Source of the DNA: an uncultured Candidatus Saccharibacteria bacterium | Lineage (GTDB): Bacteria; Patescibacteriota; Saccharimonadia; Saccharimonadales; Saccharimonadaceae | Direction of reading: 5' to 3' | DNA length: 24,262 nt | Assembly: GCA_938033695.1 (NCBI GenBank) | Contig: CALHKE010000013.1 | Location: 1 to 24,262 of the forward strand | In this document: positions 1-7,303 of the stretch, in pieces | How the letters are laid out: every line of letters begins with the position of its first letter | Position numbering within the stretch: the stretch's first letter is position 1 | Position numbers and translations under genes: made by a program | The notes under the pieces: generated by a model | Told to the model about the DNA's origin: nothing | Seen by the model: the letters and a program-made list of their open reading frames with translations, nothing else | Database searches by the model: none

Positions 1-2
1 TA

Positions 3-278
3 GTCGGTGCTGACAACCATTTTGTGCGCGGCCCATTCCTAGTTGAAGCAATGATCTCAGGAATACTCGCCGGCATTTTCTCCACAATTTTAGGATTCAT
101 CCTCTTTGGCTTCGCCGCACCAAAGCTCGCTTCTTACGATATCGACGTCAGTGAAATTAGTAGATACATTTATTCTCCAAGCATGGGCTTAATCGCGCTC
201 GCACTTATCAGCCTCGGTCTTATTATTGCCTTCGCCTCATCGCGCCTTGCCGTCTCCAAATATCTGAAACGTGTTTAA
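3..278 (+). CDS. ftsX: FtsX C-terminal part, cell-division ABC transporter permease (5' end outside window)
   Basis: The reading frame is open to the left edge and ends in TAA, so only the last ~91 residues are present. The visible part starts VGADNHFVRGPFLVEAM, which matches the conserved stretch before the last transmembrane pairs of FtsX (VGAT..F.R.PF..EG). Two hydrophobic segments follow (around SGILAGIFSTILGFILFG and GLIALALISLGLIIAF), then a basic end. FtsX forms a membrane complex with the ATPase FtsE and activates periplasmic or extracellular murein hydrolases during division. The next gene is a coiled-coil CHAP hydrolase, the expected partner, which strengthens the call. The GTG at 24 is internal and not a start. 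A FixL-type or other FtsX-fold permease is possible from the fragment alone, but the context argues for FtsX. Confidence 0.85.
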   Translation, partial: VGADNHFVRGPFLVEAMISGILAGIFSTILGFILFGFAAPKLASYDIDVSEISRYIYSPSMGLIALALISLGLIIAFASSRLAVSKYLKRV

Positions 279-310
279 CTAGTTCACTACACAAAAAATT
301 CAAGAATCGA

Positions 311-372
311 CACACAAATATTACTTACGCCAGTAAAAAACCAACACATAAATATTATTTGCACCAGTAAAA
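311..372 (+). repeat. Imperfect tandem direct repeat, two ~29-bp units
   Basis: Between ftsX and the CHAP gene, a unit at 311-338 (cacacaaata..gccagtaaaa) is followed by a related copy at 342-372 (caacacataa..caccagtaaaa), a period of about 31 bp. The conserved cores are ACACA..AATATTA and CCAGTAAAA. It sits just upstream of the promoter at 394-422. It could be an old duplication or two binding sites on one DNA face; nothing decides between these. Confidence 0.5.
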
Positions 373-393
373 TCAATTCATCTTTCAAATAAT

Positions 394-422
394 TTGACTC
401 TATAAACTTCTTATGCTAAAAT
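394..422 (+). promoter_or_regulatory. Promoter of the CHAP hydrolase gene
   Basis: TTGACT at 394-399, a 17-nt spacer, then TAAAAT at 417-422 preceded by TATGC, giving an extended -10. The predicted start is near 429. The ~33-nt leader carries AAAGGAGGT (447-455), an almost full anti-16S complement, 6 nt before the ATG. Confidence 0.7.
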
Positions 423-461
423 TTATCCACAAAAGTTAACATTCCGAAAGGAGGTTACAAT

Positions 462-1682
462 ATGACAAAAAGAAAAAAACAAGCCAAAAAACAATCGAAT
501 CGCACGTCCCTATCTAAACTAAAAAGACTGTTTATTTTTGTCACCGTCCTCGTTCTTGGCTTCAATATTCTGCCAAATCTTTTTAACAATCCTGACCAAG
601 CTTCAGCCATCGAAAACGAAGCCTATTGTACCTCAAATGCTTGTCGTGCCGCAAAAAAGGCAGAAAACGAAGCAACTGCCAAGGCCAATGAAGCCTCCAA
701 AGCTGCCACCACTCTTGAAGGAGAAGTCGAACGCTTACAACAAGAAATCACCATGTACGAGGCGCGTATTAAGGCCAATGAAGCCGAAGCCGAAGACTTA
801 AAGCTAAAAGTTGAGGAAACTACCAAAAAGCTAAAACTTCAACAACAAGCTCTTGCCAATATGCTAATTAATCTCCATTTTGAAGACGACGGTGATGCCA
901 TCATGATTCTTGCTGGATCCAGCTCGATCTCAGATTTCGCTGAGCGCCAAACCCGTGTAGATACTGCAAAAAACCAGGTCACTCTCTCCGCTCAAACCGT
1001 CAAAACCATGAAACAGGACTTGGAGAAGCAAAAAACAGAAGTAGAACGCGTTATTGCGGACCAACAAATTCAGCGTAAAGCCGTTGAAGATAAAAAAATT
1101 GAACAACAAGAACTAATTCTGAAGTATCGTGACAATGCAGCTGCATTTGCGCTCGAGGCCGCCACTTCTCGTGAAGAAAAGATTAAATTAATTAATAAGG
1201 AGTACCAGGAATACCTCTCCCGCGCTTCTACTAGTGCCGGATTCGGTACCAAAGCTGACGGTTTTAACAGTTACGGGGCATTTGTCGGCAATTACGGATA
1301 TTCTTGCCCTCGTGACAATATTGCTGGCGTTCTAGACTCTTACTACATTTGCCAATGTACTAGCTACGCCGCTTACAAGGCTGTCGAATACTATGGCCGC
1401 AACATTCGTATTACCGGTTGGGGTAACGCTTATAGCTGGGCCGCTGCCGCTCGCGCCCGTGGCTACCGTGTTGACCGCGTACCTGCTGCCCACACTATCG
1501 CTCAAACCACTAGTGGCCAGTTTGGTCACGTAGCCTGGGTTGAATCTGTTAATGCTGATGGCACTATTACGGTCTCTGAATATAACAACCCATACTCATC
1601 TAAATCTGGTCAATGGGGCGACTTCGGCGTCCGTACTCGCGTCAGCCCAAATCAATTCACCAGCTATATCCATTTCGACTAA
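462..1682 (+). CDS. PcsB-like secreted murein hydrolase: coiled coil plus CHAP domain
   Basis: This 406-residue protein starts at an ATG with a near-perfect Shine-Dalgarno. A basic N-terminus and a hydrophobic segment at ~23-40 form a signal peptide or anchor. Residues ~60-250 are a long Ala/Glu/Lys/Gln-rich coiled coil with the hinge-like patch SSSISDFAERQTRVDTA near 153-169, as in PcsB/EnvC-type hydrolases. The CHAP domain covers ~275-406, with the nucleophile Cys299 in CQCTSYAAY, the His356 in FGHVAWV and a polar pair in SEYN (373-375). CHAP domains cut peptidoglycan peptides or amide bonds. The coiled coil is the part that FtsX contacts in streptococcal PcsB, and ftsX is the preceding gene, so an FtsEX-activated septal hydrolase is the natural reading. 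It has its own promoter and a terminator after it. Confidence 0.88.
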   Translation: MTKRKKQAKKQSNRTSLSKLKRLFIFVTVLVLGFNILPNLFNNPDQASAIENEAYCTSNACRAAKKAENEATAKANEASKAATTLEGEVERLQQEITMYEARIKANEAEAEDLKLKVEETTKKLKLQQQALANMLINLHFEDDGDAIMILAGSSSISDFAERQTRVDTAKNQVTLSAQTVKTMKQDLEKQKTEVERVIADQQIQRKAVEDKKIEQQELILKYRDNAAAFALEAATSREEKIKLINKEYQEYLSRASTSAGFGTKADGFNSYGAFVGNYGYSCPRDNIAGVLDSYYICQCTSYAAYKAVEYYGRNIRITGWGNAYSWAAAARARGYRVDRVPAAHTIAQTTSGQFGHVAWVESVNADGTITVSEYNNPYSSKSGQWGDFGVRTRVSPNQFTSYIHFD

Positions 1683-1708
1683 ACTCTTTCTAATCAACCA
1701 GGAACTAC

Positions 1709-1741
1709 TAAAATACCACCCTCCATTCGGTGGTATTTTTC
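1709..1741 (+). terminator. Intrinsic terminator after the CHAP gene
   Basis: Perfect stem AAATACCACC (1711-1720) with GGTGGTATTT (1729-1738), 8-nt loop CTCCATTC, followed by T residues. It separates the CHAP gene from ctpA. Confidence 0.85.
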
Positions 1742-1771
1742 TAAGAATTAAAAGAATACCCTTTTCCCGAT

Positions 1772-1782
1772 TATGATATAAT
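1772..1782 (+). promoter_or_regulatory. Extended -10 promoter of ctpA, leaderless type
   Basis: TATGATATAAT at 1772-1782; the hexamer TATAAT (1777-1782) is exactly 6 nt before the ATG at 1789. No Shine-Dalgarno precedes the ATG. Transcription would begin at or next to the start codon. Confidence 0.65.
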
Positions 1783-1788
1783 TAAGTA

Positions 1789-2982
1789 ATGAAAACAGAG
1801 TGGAAACCACGAAAAATCAATCTTAGCACTTCAATTATCACCTCATTTATTTTCCTCGTCGTAGGATTTTTTGTTGGCTCTAATTGGCAATTTATAATTA
1901 CTAATTTTTCTCCCTATATTGGCTTTCGTAAAAGCGAACAGGCCAATTGGGATTCTCTTAACGAAATCTACACCGAGTTAAAATCCTTCTATGATGGTGA
2001 AGTCACCGAAGAAAATGCTCTCACTGGGGCTAAGCGTGGTATTGCCGCTGCGCTTGATGATCCCTACACTACTTATCTTACCGCCAAGGAAGGGAACGAA
2101 TTCTTATCTGACCTCAATGGCGAAATTAATGAAGCCGGCGTTGGTATGGAACTTACTTTTCGCAATAATCACACTGTGGTGGTCCGCACCCTCCCAGATA
2201 ATCCAGCGCGTAAAGCCGGTATTAAACCTGGTGATCGTATCGTAAAAATTGGCGACGAAAATGTCGACGGTAAAACCACCGAAGATGTCGCTAAAAAGCT
2301 CCGCGGCAAAGCCGGCGATAAGGTTAAAGTCGAAATACTTCGTGGTGCAGACACTCTAACTTTCGAAATGACTCGCGAAAAAATTAACAACGTCTCCGCC
2401 GACATTTCCTATAGTGACAAAACCGCCATTATCTCTGTTTATCGCTTCGCCGAAGACACCGGCTCTCTTGTGCGTAAGCTCGCTGAGCAAGCTAAAGCCA
2501 AGCAGGTTGATAAAGTTATCCTTGACCTTCGCAATAATGGCGGTGGCTATGTCTCAGCCGCCGGCGAAATGCTTTCACTTTGGCTTAACGGCGGCGATAA
2601 ATATATGATTGAAAAATCTATCCATAACGACGACAAAACCGACTACGTCCCTCGTGGCAAAAATCCTATTTTTAAGGACACCAAAACCATCGTTCTGATT
2701 AATCGCTCTACTGCTTCTGCCTCTGAAATCGTTGCTGGCGCCCTCAAAGATTATCAAAAAGCCACCATTGTCGGTATGACTTCTTTTGGAAAAGGTGTCA
2801 TGCAGACTATGCTCAATCTCAGCGATGGCGGTAAACTCAAGGTTACTACTGCTCACTGGTATACACCGAATGGCTCCTCAATCAATAAGACCGGCATCAA
2901 GCCAGATGTCGAAATTGATCGCACTGTCCAAGACATTACTGAAGACAAAGATCCTCAACTTGATAAAGCTAAATCGCTCTAG
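1789..2982 (+). CDS. ctpA: Carboxyl-terminal processing protease, S41 family, CtpA-like
   Basis: This is a 397-residue protein with an N-terminal membrane segment at ~15-31, so it is anchored and faces outward. The S41 N-terminal region spans ~50-115, a PDZ domain ~117-195 (ELTFRNN...AGIKPGDRIVKIGDE), and the S41 core ~215-375. Ser310 in STASASEIVAGAL and Lys335 in FGKGVMQ form the Ser/Lys dyad, spaced 25 residues apart as in Prc and plant CtpA. DLRNNGGGYV (246-255) is the substrate cleft signature. Such proteases trim or degrade envelope proteins and often act on murein hydrolases. Its place after ftsX and the CHAP gene suggests it controls the level of that hydrolase, which is inference. 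It has its own promoter and probably a leaderless mRNA. Confidence 0.92.
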   Translation: MKTEWKPRKINLSTSIITSFIFLVVGFFVGSNWQFIITNFSPYIGFRKSEQANWDSLNEIYTELKSFYDGEVTEENALTGAKRGIAAALDDPYTTYLTAKEGNEFLSDLNGEINEAGVGMELTFRNNHTVVVRTLPDNPARKAGIKPGDRIVKIGDENVDGKTTEDVAKKLRGKAGDKVKVEILRGADTLTFEMTREKINNVSADISYSDKTAIISVYRFAEDTGSLVRKLAEQAKAKQVDKVILDLRNNGGGYVSAAGEMLSLWLNGGDKYMIEKSIHNDDKTDYVPRGKNPIFKDTKTIVLINRSTASASEIVAGALKDYQKATIVGMTSFGKGVMQTMLNLSDGGKLKVTTAHWYTPNGSSINKTGIKPDVEIDRTVQDITEDKDPQLDKAKSL

Positions 2983-3021
2983 TTTAATCCTTGTGATTTT
3001 TCCTAAAATGTTTTAGAATAA

Positions 3022-3044
3022 TATAATAATTAACAACGAAAGGA
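3022..3044 (+). promoter_or_regulatory. Promoter -10 and ribosome site of the glutaredoxin operon
   Basis: TATAAT at 3022-3027 is followed by GAAAGGA (3038-3044), 4 nt before the ATG at 3049. Just upstream, CTAAAATGTTTTAG (3003-3016) is a palindrome that may belong to ctpA termination or act as an operator. Confidence 0.45.
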
Positions 3045-3048
3045 TGTT

Positions 3049-3276
3049 ATGATTAAAGTCATCACGAGTCCTACTTGCGGCTATTGCCACGCTCTTATTG
3101 ATTGGTTAGAGCAAAAAAATCTTGAATACGTTGAACTTGATGCTAGTAATTTTCCAGGCATTTCTGCGGTTCCAATTACCATCATTACTGATGAATCTGG
3201 CAAAAACCCGATTCAAGTTCTTGGTTTTGATCGTGAAGGGATTTTGAACGCGCTCGAAAAAATTAAAGCTGTTTAA
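3049..3276 (+). CDS. Small glutaredoxin-like thiol-disulfide protein
   Basis: At 75 residues it is the size of a minimal glutaredoxin/NrdH-type protein. The active site is CGYC (Cys10, Cys13) after strand MIKVITSPT, and the cis-proline motif AVPIT follows at ~41-45, with a closing GFDREG helix. These features define the thioredoxin fold and a dithiol redox role in the cytoplasm. The hydrolase gene begins 3 nt after its stop, so the two are co-transcribed. An electron-donor role for ribonucleotide reductase is possible, but nrdD in this window is a class III enzyme, which normally does not need one. More general thiol repair is equally likely. Confidence 0.85.
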   Translation: MIKVITSPTCGYCHALIDWLEQKNLEYVELDASNFPGISAVPITIITDESGKNPIQVLGFDREGILNALEKIKAV

Positions 3277-3279
3277 TTA

Positions 3280-4029
3280 ATGAAAAAATCCGACCAAAAG
3301 CCACCCATTCTACTCGTCCATGGTTTTCGTGGCAATCATTTAGGTTTGGCTGAATTTCAAAAACTGCTCGAAGCTGAGGGGTACCAGGTTTTTAATCCCG
3401 ATATCCCACCAGCTTTCAATACCCAAAATGAGACTTTGCCAAATTTTACCGATTTTAATAAAGATGGCTACGCGGACTTTATCGCGAATTACATCCTCGA
3501 CAAACACCTCGATCACCCAATTCTGATTGGCCATTCTATGGGGTCTATCCTCGCCGCCGCCACTGCCGAAAAATACAGCCACCTTATTCATAATAAGATT
3601 TTCTTCCTTAGCCCTATCGCTACACATCCCCCAAAATTTATTTTACCCCTAATTCCGCTAATTGCCTTGGTACCTAATAAATTTGTTAGCTATGTCTGTA
3701 CGGAATTTCTCATTGCGGGCGCGTATCGTTCTAAAAAACGTCAGATTCTCGATCTCACCTACGCGTGTGCTCGTAAATTTACTTCTATTCGAGATGAAAT
3801 GCGAGCCGCTGTTTTCTCTATGTCTTACTCGATTTCTGATTTTAATTTCGAAAAACAAGCCTACTTCATAGCTGGTAAAAAAGATCGCATGAATCCATCC
3901 CGCAAGGTAAAAGAAATTGCCAAAAAATTCCACGCTGAGGTAGATTTTATACCTCAGGCCGGCCATCTCATTAATTACGAGACCCCAGAAAAAATCGCTG
4001 AACTAGTCTTACCAAAACTCAAAAATTAG
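3280..4029 (+). CDS. Alpha/beta hydrolase
   Basis: A 249-residue single-domain protein without a signal peptide. LLVHGFRGNH (11-20) gives the oxyanion HG motif, GHSMGS carries the nucleophile Ser86, AGKKDRMNP the acid Asp202, and QAGHLINYE the His229, so a full Ser-Asp-His triad is visible. The segment at ~118-142 (FILPLIPLIALVPNKFVSYV) is hydrophobic and probably forms part of the lid. An esterase, lipase or peptidase role cannot be told from sequence. The ATG lies 3 nt after the glutaredoxin stop without its own clear ribosome site, so expression is likely coupled to that gene. Confidence 0.88.
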   Translation: MKKSDQKPPILLVHGFRGNHLGLAEFQKLLEAEGYQVFNPDIPPAFNTQNETLPNFTDFNKDGYADFIANYILDKHLDHPILIGHSMGSILAAATAEKYSHLIHNKIFFLSPIATHPPKFILPLIPLIALVPNKFVSYVCTEFLIAGAYRSKKRQILDLTYACARKFTSIRDEMRAAVFSMSYSISDFNFEKQAYFIAGKKDRMNPSRKVKEIAKKFHAEVDFIPQAGHLINYETPEKIAELVLPKLKN

Positions 4030-4050
4030 TTTTAAATAAAATATTTTTAT

Positions 4051-4078
4051 CCCAGAGCTGTAGTGGTTCTTTTTTTTG
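4051..4078 (+). terminator. Weak intrinsic terminator after the hydrolase
   Basis: AGAGC (4054-4058) pairs with GTTCT (4066-4070, one G-T pair) and is followed by a run of T residues to 4077. The stem is short, so the call leans on the T run. Confidence 0.4.
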
Positions 4079-4250
4079 ATTATTTTTCATTCCTCATAAC
4101 TTGCTTATGCTTAACTAATTTTTTCTTAAAATAACAGAGAAGAAAGTTCGTTTTTCCATCATTTTTACTCATTTTCACTTGTTTTATTTTTCATTTCAGC
4201 CAATAATCAAATTAGAACTTTTACCGAAAATACAAAATAGAAAGGAAATT

Positions 4251-6878
4251 ATGTCCTCATCCAGACAGTCTCATTTTGTTGTTTGTAAAAAACCCAAAAT
4301 TAAGCCTAAGATACCCCAAAAAACTCCGCGCTTTCTCTATTTTTCCAGTGCTTTGGCCATATGTATTACTAGCCTGACACCACTAGCCTCTGTCAATTCA
4401 AAAGCCGTTGAGTGCAAAGACATTCAAGCCGTCTTCGCTCGAGGTTCAGGAGAGAAAGCTAAGACTAATATTAATTATCAAAAATTTAAAGATAATCTCG
4501 TCGGGGTTTTGCAATCAGCAAATAAATCCTACGATTTTTATGACCTCGGGGAATCAAATCAATACAAATATCAATACCCAGCCGTGAGTGTGGAGAATCT
4601 CGGAGCTATTGCCGATACCTATATACATGCTGGCAAAAATGACTATTTTAATAATAGTGTTACCACTGGCATCAAAGAAATGCAGACATTATATCAAGAG
4701 ATCACCCATCGTTGCCCGAATACTAAATTTATTCTCGGTGGCTACTCTCAAGGCGCAATTGTAATGACTCGTGCCATTCGTACACTTGATCCCGAAAAAA
4801 TTATCTACCTCTCAACTTTCGGCGATCCTAAATTACATCTCCCAGAAGGAGAAGGCAAAGACAAACCATGTTATCATGGCATACATTCCGATTATCGCAT
4901 TAATGTCCCCGATTGCGACGTAGAACATGGTATTCTGGGAGCACAAAAACCTTATCTGCCAAACACCAAGTTCTCCGGAAAAATTGGCACTTGGTGTAAT
5001 TCTAGTGATTTTATGTGCGGCAGCTTCTTTGACCCACTAGGTCTTTCCGAAATCAATCTCGGAAAATTCCAGTTTATCCATCAAAACCTTATTTCAGGGC
5101 ATCTTGCCTATGCAGACCGCGATGCTTACGCCGAATCTGCACATATAGTTGGTCAAATTCTACATGGCGCCAAAAAAATCGCAAAACCTGGCACTCTAAA
5201 TGTTGGTTATTCGCCATATTTTATTAAGCAGCTCCAGGATCGTTTGGCTCATCCAAAAATCAATAGTATCGATCATGAATATATTGTCGCCATTAATTTT
5301 AATAAAGCCAATCCAGCCGCCTTGTCTTTGCAATACAAAAAACTAATTAGCAATATCGAAGCCAGAAAACATAGGCATGCACTTTTTCATATCTATAAAG
5401 TAGATTTCGCTACCGACCATCATGGTTTTGCCAAATATCAAAAAATTACAGATTTTAATACCAACACCGACAATCTACTTCAACTAGAACAGCAGCTAAA
5501 ACAACATTACGATGAGTCTAATACTTCCGTAAAAAACGCATCAATCATTGACCTCTATCAAGCAATCTATCAAATTTCATCCGAACAAAAGCTTCAACAT
5601 GATACCACTAAAGGATTTATCCTTTCTACTCCAGCCGAAATTTATTTCGATTACGCTAGTGGAGAATATGTACAAAAACTTAAATATCTTTTAGAGGCTA
5701 AACATCTTACACCGTTTATTATCAATGGCGATGGCGGCAGACCAGAATACACCAGTTCAGTTTATAATTTCGCCCTCGATATGCATGGCCATTATTTTAG
5801 TAATGCTGCCAGTGAAAAATTTATCGATGAAAAATTAGAACTAGTAGAGAATAAACCAAAAACTCGTGCTCAAAATGGCGACATTCCAACCTATACTGTG
5901 ACCTTCGACGGAAATAATTTCAGTATCACCAACACCTACACCGATCGACCACTTCGCCTGCAACAAGATCCTGAGCATTATGCAACTAAATTTGTCGAAT
6001 TCGAAGATTTAAGGCCAAAAATCGTCGAGCTTGAATTTAAAGGCCGTAAATGGCGTGCTGAAATCACCCCACTTCCGACTAAAATTTCTGACCCAAATTA
6101 TCGCCATGAAACCAAACAGAAGCTACTGGTTATTGACGGTGTGGCTCAAGGGTTCACTTCCAGCGACAGCCTAAATTTTGACAAACTCGACCCCACCAAA
6201 GCTCATCATATTTTAATCCATCATATCGGCGATGACGCTAGGATTTATAAAACTGAAGAACAAAACATTCCAATCAAGGATAGCGAACCAGATAAAGCCG
6301 ACGATTCGGAAGATTCAGATAATTCAAGCAATTCAGGCGACTCCAATAAGACAAACGGTTCGAGTAATCCGAGCAACCCTAGTAATCCAAGTAATCCGAA
6401 TGACTCCACCAATCCAGACCCTTCCGAGTCACCGAAACCGCCAGAAGAGCCTGAAGACAATCATTTTGGCGACCTACTTCGAGAATTAGATATTCTAAAA
6501 CATAATGCCTTTTCAGAACAAACTGAAAATCTTACAGACCGACTCCGTGGCATTTTTAATAAAAAGTCCGAAGATAAAAAGGAGCCAGAGAGTGGAAAGC
6601 CTGATAAACAAAAAACCGATAATAAATCTAAACCAGATAAGCATTCTAATTCCGAGAAAAATAATGAAAACCATAATAATAACTCCGATACCCCTAACAC
6701 AGAAAATCGCCAAAAAGATCATTCGTCTCATCCGAGCATAGGATCAAAAGAAAAATCTAATCACCAGACACAGCCAGACTCAACAACTACCCAAGATAAG
6801 GATACTAAAAAAATTATTCCAGCCGTACCTGACTCTGGCATGCCTAGATATCTTAAGAGAAGACTGTATTCTAAATAG
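4251..6878 (+). CDS. Secreted cutinase-family serine hydrolase with long C-terminal disordered region
   Basis: The ATG at 4251 is preferred over an in-frame ATG at 4179 because AAAGGA (4241-4246) lies 4 nt before it; it gives 875 residues. A signal peptide spans ~27-50 (RFLYFSSALAICITSLTPL..), then ECKDIQAVFARGSGE opens the cutinase domain (~53-310). The catalytic triad matches cutinases: Ser166 in GGYSQGA, Asp253 in CNSSDFMC and His284 in GHLAY. The Cys pair flanking the Asp is the conserved disulfide. Residues ~310-690 are a second region I do not recognise. Residues ~695-855 are low complexity (Ser/Asn/Asp/Pro/Lys), including four SNP repeats. The tail reads VPDSGMP followed by a basic end with no membrane helix. 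Cutinases are ~200-300 residues and hydrolyse ester bonds in lipids or polyesters; this protein is far longer. In an epibiont the target might be host surface lipids, which is inference. Confidence 0.85.
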   Translation: MSSSRQSHFVVCKKPKIKPKIPQKTPRFLYFSSALAICITSLTPLASVNSKAVECKDIQAVFARGSGEKAKTNINYQKFKDNLVGVLQSANKSYDFYDLGESNQYKYQYPAVSVENLGAIADTYIHAGKNDYFNNSVTTGIKEMQTLYQEITHRCPNTKFILGGYSQGAIVMTRAIRTLDPEKIIYLSTFGDPKLHLPEGEGKDKPCYHGIHSDYRINVPDCDVEHGILGAQKPYLPNTKFSGKIGTWCNSSDFMCGSFFDPLGLSEINLGKFQFIHQNLISGHLAYADRDAYAESAHIVGQILHGAKKIAKPGTLNVGYSPYFIKQLQDRLAHPKINSIDHEYIVAINFNKANPAALSLQYKKLISNIEARKHRHALFHIYKVDFATDHHGFAKYQKITDFNTNTDNLLQLEQQLKQHYDESNTSVKNASIIDLYQAIYQISSEQKLQHDTTKGFILSTPAEIYFDYASGEYVQKLKYLLEAKHLTPFIINGDGGRPEYTSSVYNFALDMHGHYFSNAASEKFIDEKLELVENKPKTRAQNGDIPTYTVTFDGNNFSITNTYTDRPLRLQQDPEHYATKFVEFEDLRPKIVELEFKGRKWRAEITPLPTKISDPNYRHETKQKLLVIDGVAQGFTSSDSLNFDKLDPTKAHHILIHHIGDDARIYKTEEQNIPIKDSEPDKADDSEDSDNSSNSGDSNKTNGSSNPSNPSNPSNPNDSTNPDPSESPKPPEEPEDNHFGDLLRELDILKHNAFSEQTENLTDRLRGIFNKKSEDKKEPESGKPDKQKTDNKSKPDKHSNSEKNNENHNNNSDTPNTENRQKDHSSHPSIGSKEKSNHQTQPDSTTTQDKDTKKIIPAVPDSGMPRYLKRRLYSK
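6363..6398 (+). repeat. In-frame 9-bp repeats encoding SNP x4
   Basis: Four units of AGTAATCC(G/A) or the synonymous AGCAACCCT encode Ser-Asn-Pro repeats (residues ~705-716) in the disordered tail of the cutinase-like protein. Synonymous differences between units suggest selection at protein level or old expansion. Confidence 0.75.
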
Positions 6879-6916
6879 ATGTGTTAAAATACAGCACCTT
6901 AAATTTCTGTCAAGAA

Positions 6917-7111
6917 TTACCGAGAAGACAAGTGATAGTGGTCGCCATATTCACAACGATACACTGAAAGGGCCGGCGCGTGGTAATCATGCGCCGCCAC
7001 CATAGCGGCCACCTCGGCTTCTTCACGAGTCCTGTAACAGATTTTCTGCGAATCACCCACCCAGCACTTTTCCGGCATAATAACTTTATTATTATTCAAC
7101 TTTTTTCTCAT
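6917..7111 (-). CDS. Small Cys/His protein of unknown function
   Basis: This is a 64-residue basic protein read leftward, divergent from nrdD. The C-terminal part YRCEYGDHYHLSSR resembles the ending of widespread short actinobacterial and CPR proteins of the form YRC..CG.WHL, which usually look like small zinc-ribbon proteins. Here only one Cys of that pair is kept, with His residues nearby, and earlier cysteines occur in CWVGDSQKIC. The middle is an Ala-rich helix (TREEAEVAAMVAAH). The start at 7111 is chosen because TATAAT (7125-7120 on the minus strand) lies 8 nt before it with no Shine-Dalgarno, so the mRNA is probably leaderless. A later ATG at 7078 would give 53 residues. I do not assign a function. 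Confidence 0.65.
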   Translation of the reverse strand: MRKKLNNNKVIMPEKCWVGDSQKICYRTREEAEVAAMVAAHDYHAPALSVYRCEYGDHYHLSSR

Positions 7112-7132
7112 CTCTGAATATTATACATCTAT

Positions 7133-7170
7133 AACATAAAATGTCTAAATAATACAATAAATTTTATGTT
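7133..7170. promoter_or_regulatory. Inverted repeat between the divergent promoters, operator candidate
   Basis: AACATAAAAT (7133-7142) and ATTTTATGTT (7161-7170) form a perfect 10-bp inverted repeat with an 18-bp gap. The right arm abuts the -35 of the nrdD promoter, and the left arm lies just upstream of the -10 of the minus-strand small gene. Confidence 0.4.
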
Positions 7171-7197
7171 GACACGCTACATATAGCGTTATAGAAT
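7169..7197 (+). promoter_or_regulatory. nrdD promoter
   Basis: Consensus TTGACA (7169-7174), a 17-nt spacer, and TAGAAT (7192-7197). The predicted start is near 7204, giving a ~100-nt leader. AAGGAG (7287-7292) is the ribosome site, 11 nt before the ATG. A second TGT-TAGAAT at 7278-7286 could act as an internal extended -10. Confidence 0.7.
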
Positions 7198-7244
7198 AAG
7201 CATAGACACTATATATAGCGTAATTGCCAAAACATATATAGCGT
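7174..7244 (+). promoter_or_regulatory. Three NrdR-box-like operators upstream of nrdD
   Basis: Box 1, ACGCTACATATAGCGT (7174-7189), lies wholly between the -35 and -10. Box 2, ACACTATATATAGCGT (7206-7221), differs by one base from the commonly cited NrdR box ACACTATATATAGTGT. Box 3, ending ACATATATAGCGT (7232-7244), keeps the right half. Boxes 1 and 2 are 32 bp apart start to start, about three helical turns, as usual for paired NrdR boxes. NrdR is an ATP-cone repressor of ribonucleotide reductase genes; its gene is not in this window. Confidence 0.75.
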
Positions 7245-7303
7245 AAAAAGCAAACAAAAATAACTAAAAGAGAAGACTGTTAGAATAAGGAGATTTATTT
7301 TTT

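Noticed and set aside
3003..3016. CTAAAATGTTTTAG as an intrinsic terminator of ctpA
   Set aside because: The stem is AT-only with a 2-nt centre and is not followed by a T run; it is noted only as a palindrome.
6855..7280. 13-nt direct repeat AAGAGAAGACTGT at 6855-6867 and 7268-7280 flanking the 64-residue gene, as an insertion footprint
   Set aside because: Exact repeats of this length are expected by chance in 24 kb of AT-rich sequence. There are no inverted ends or transposase, and the second copy overlaps nrdD expression signals.
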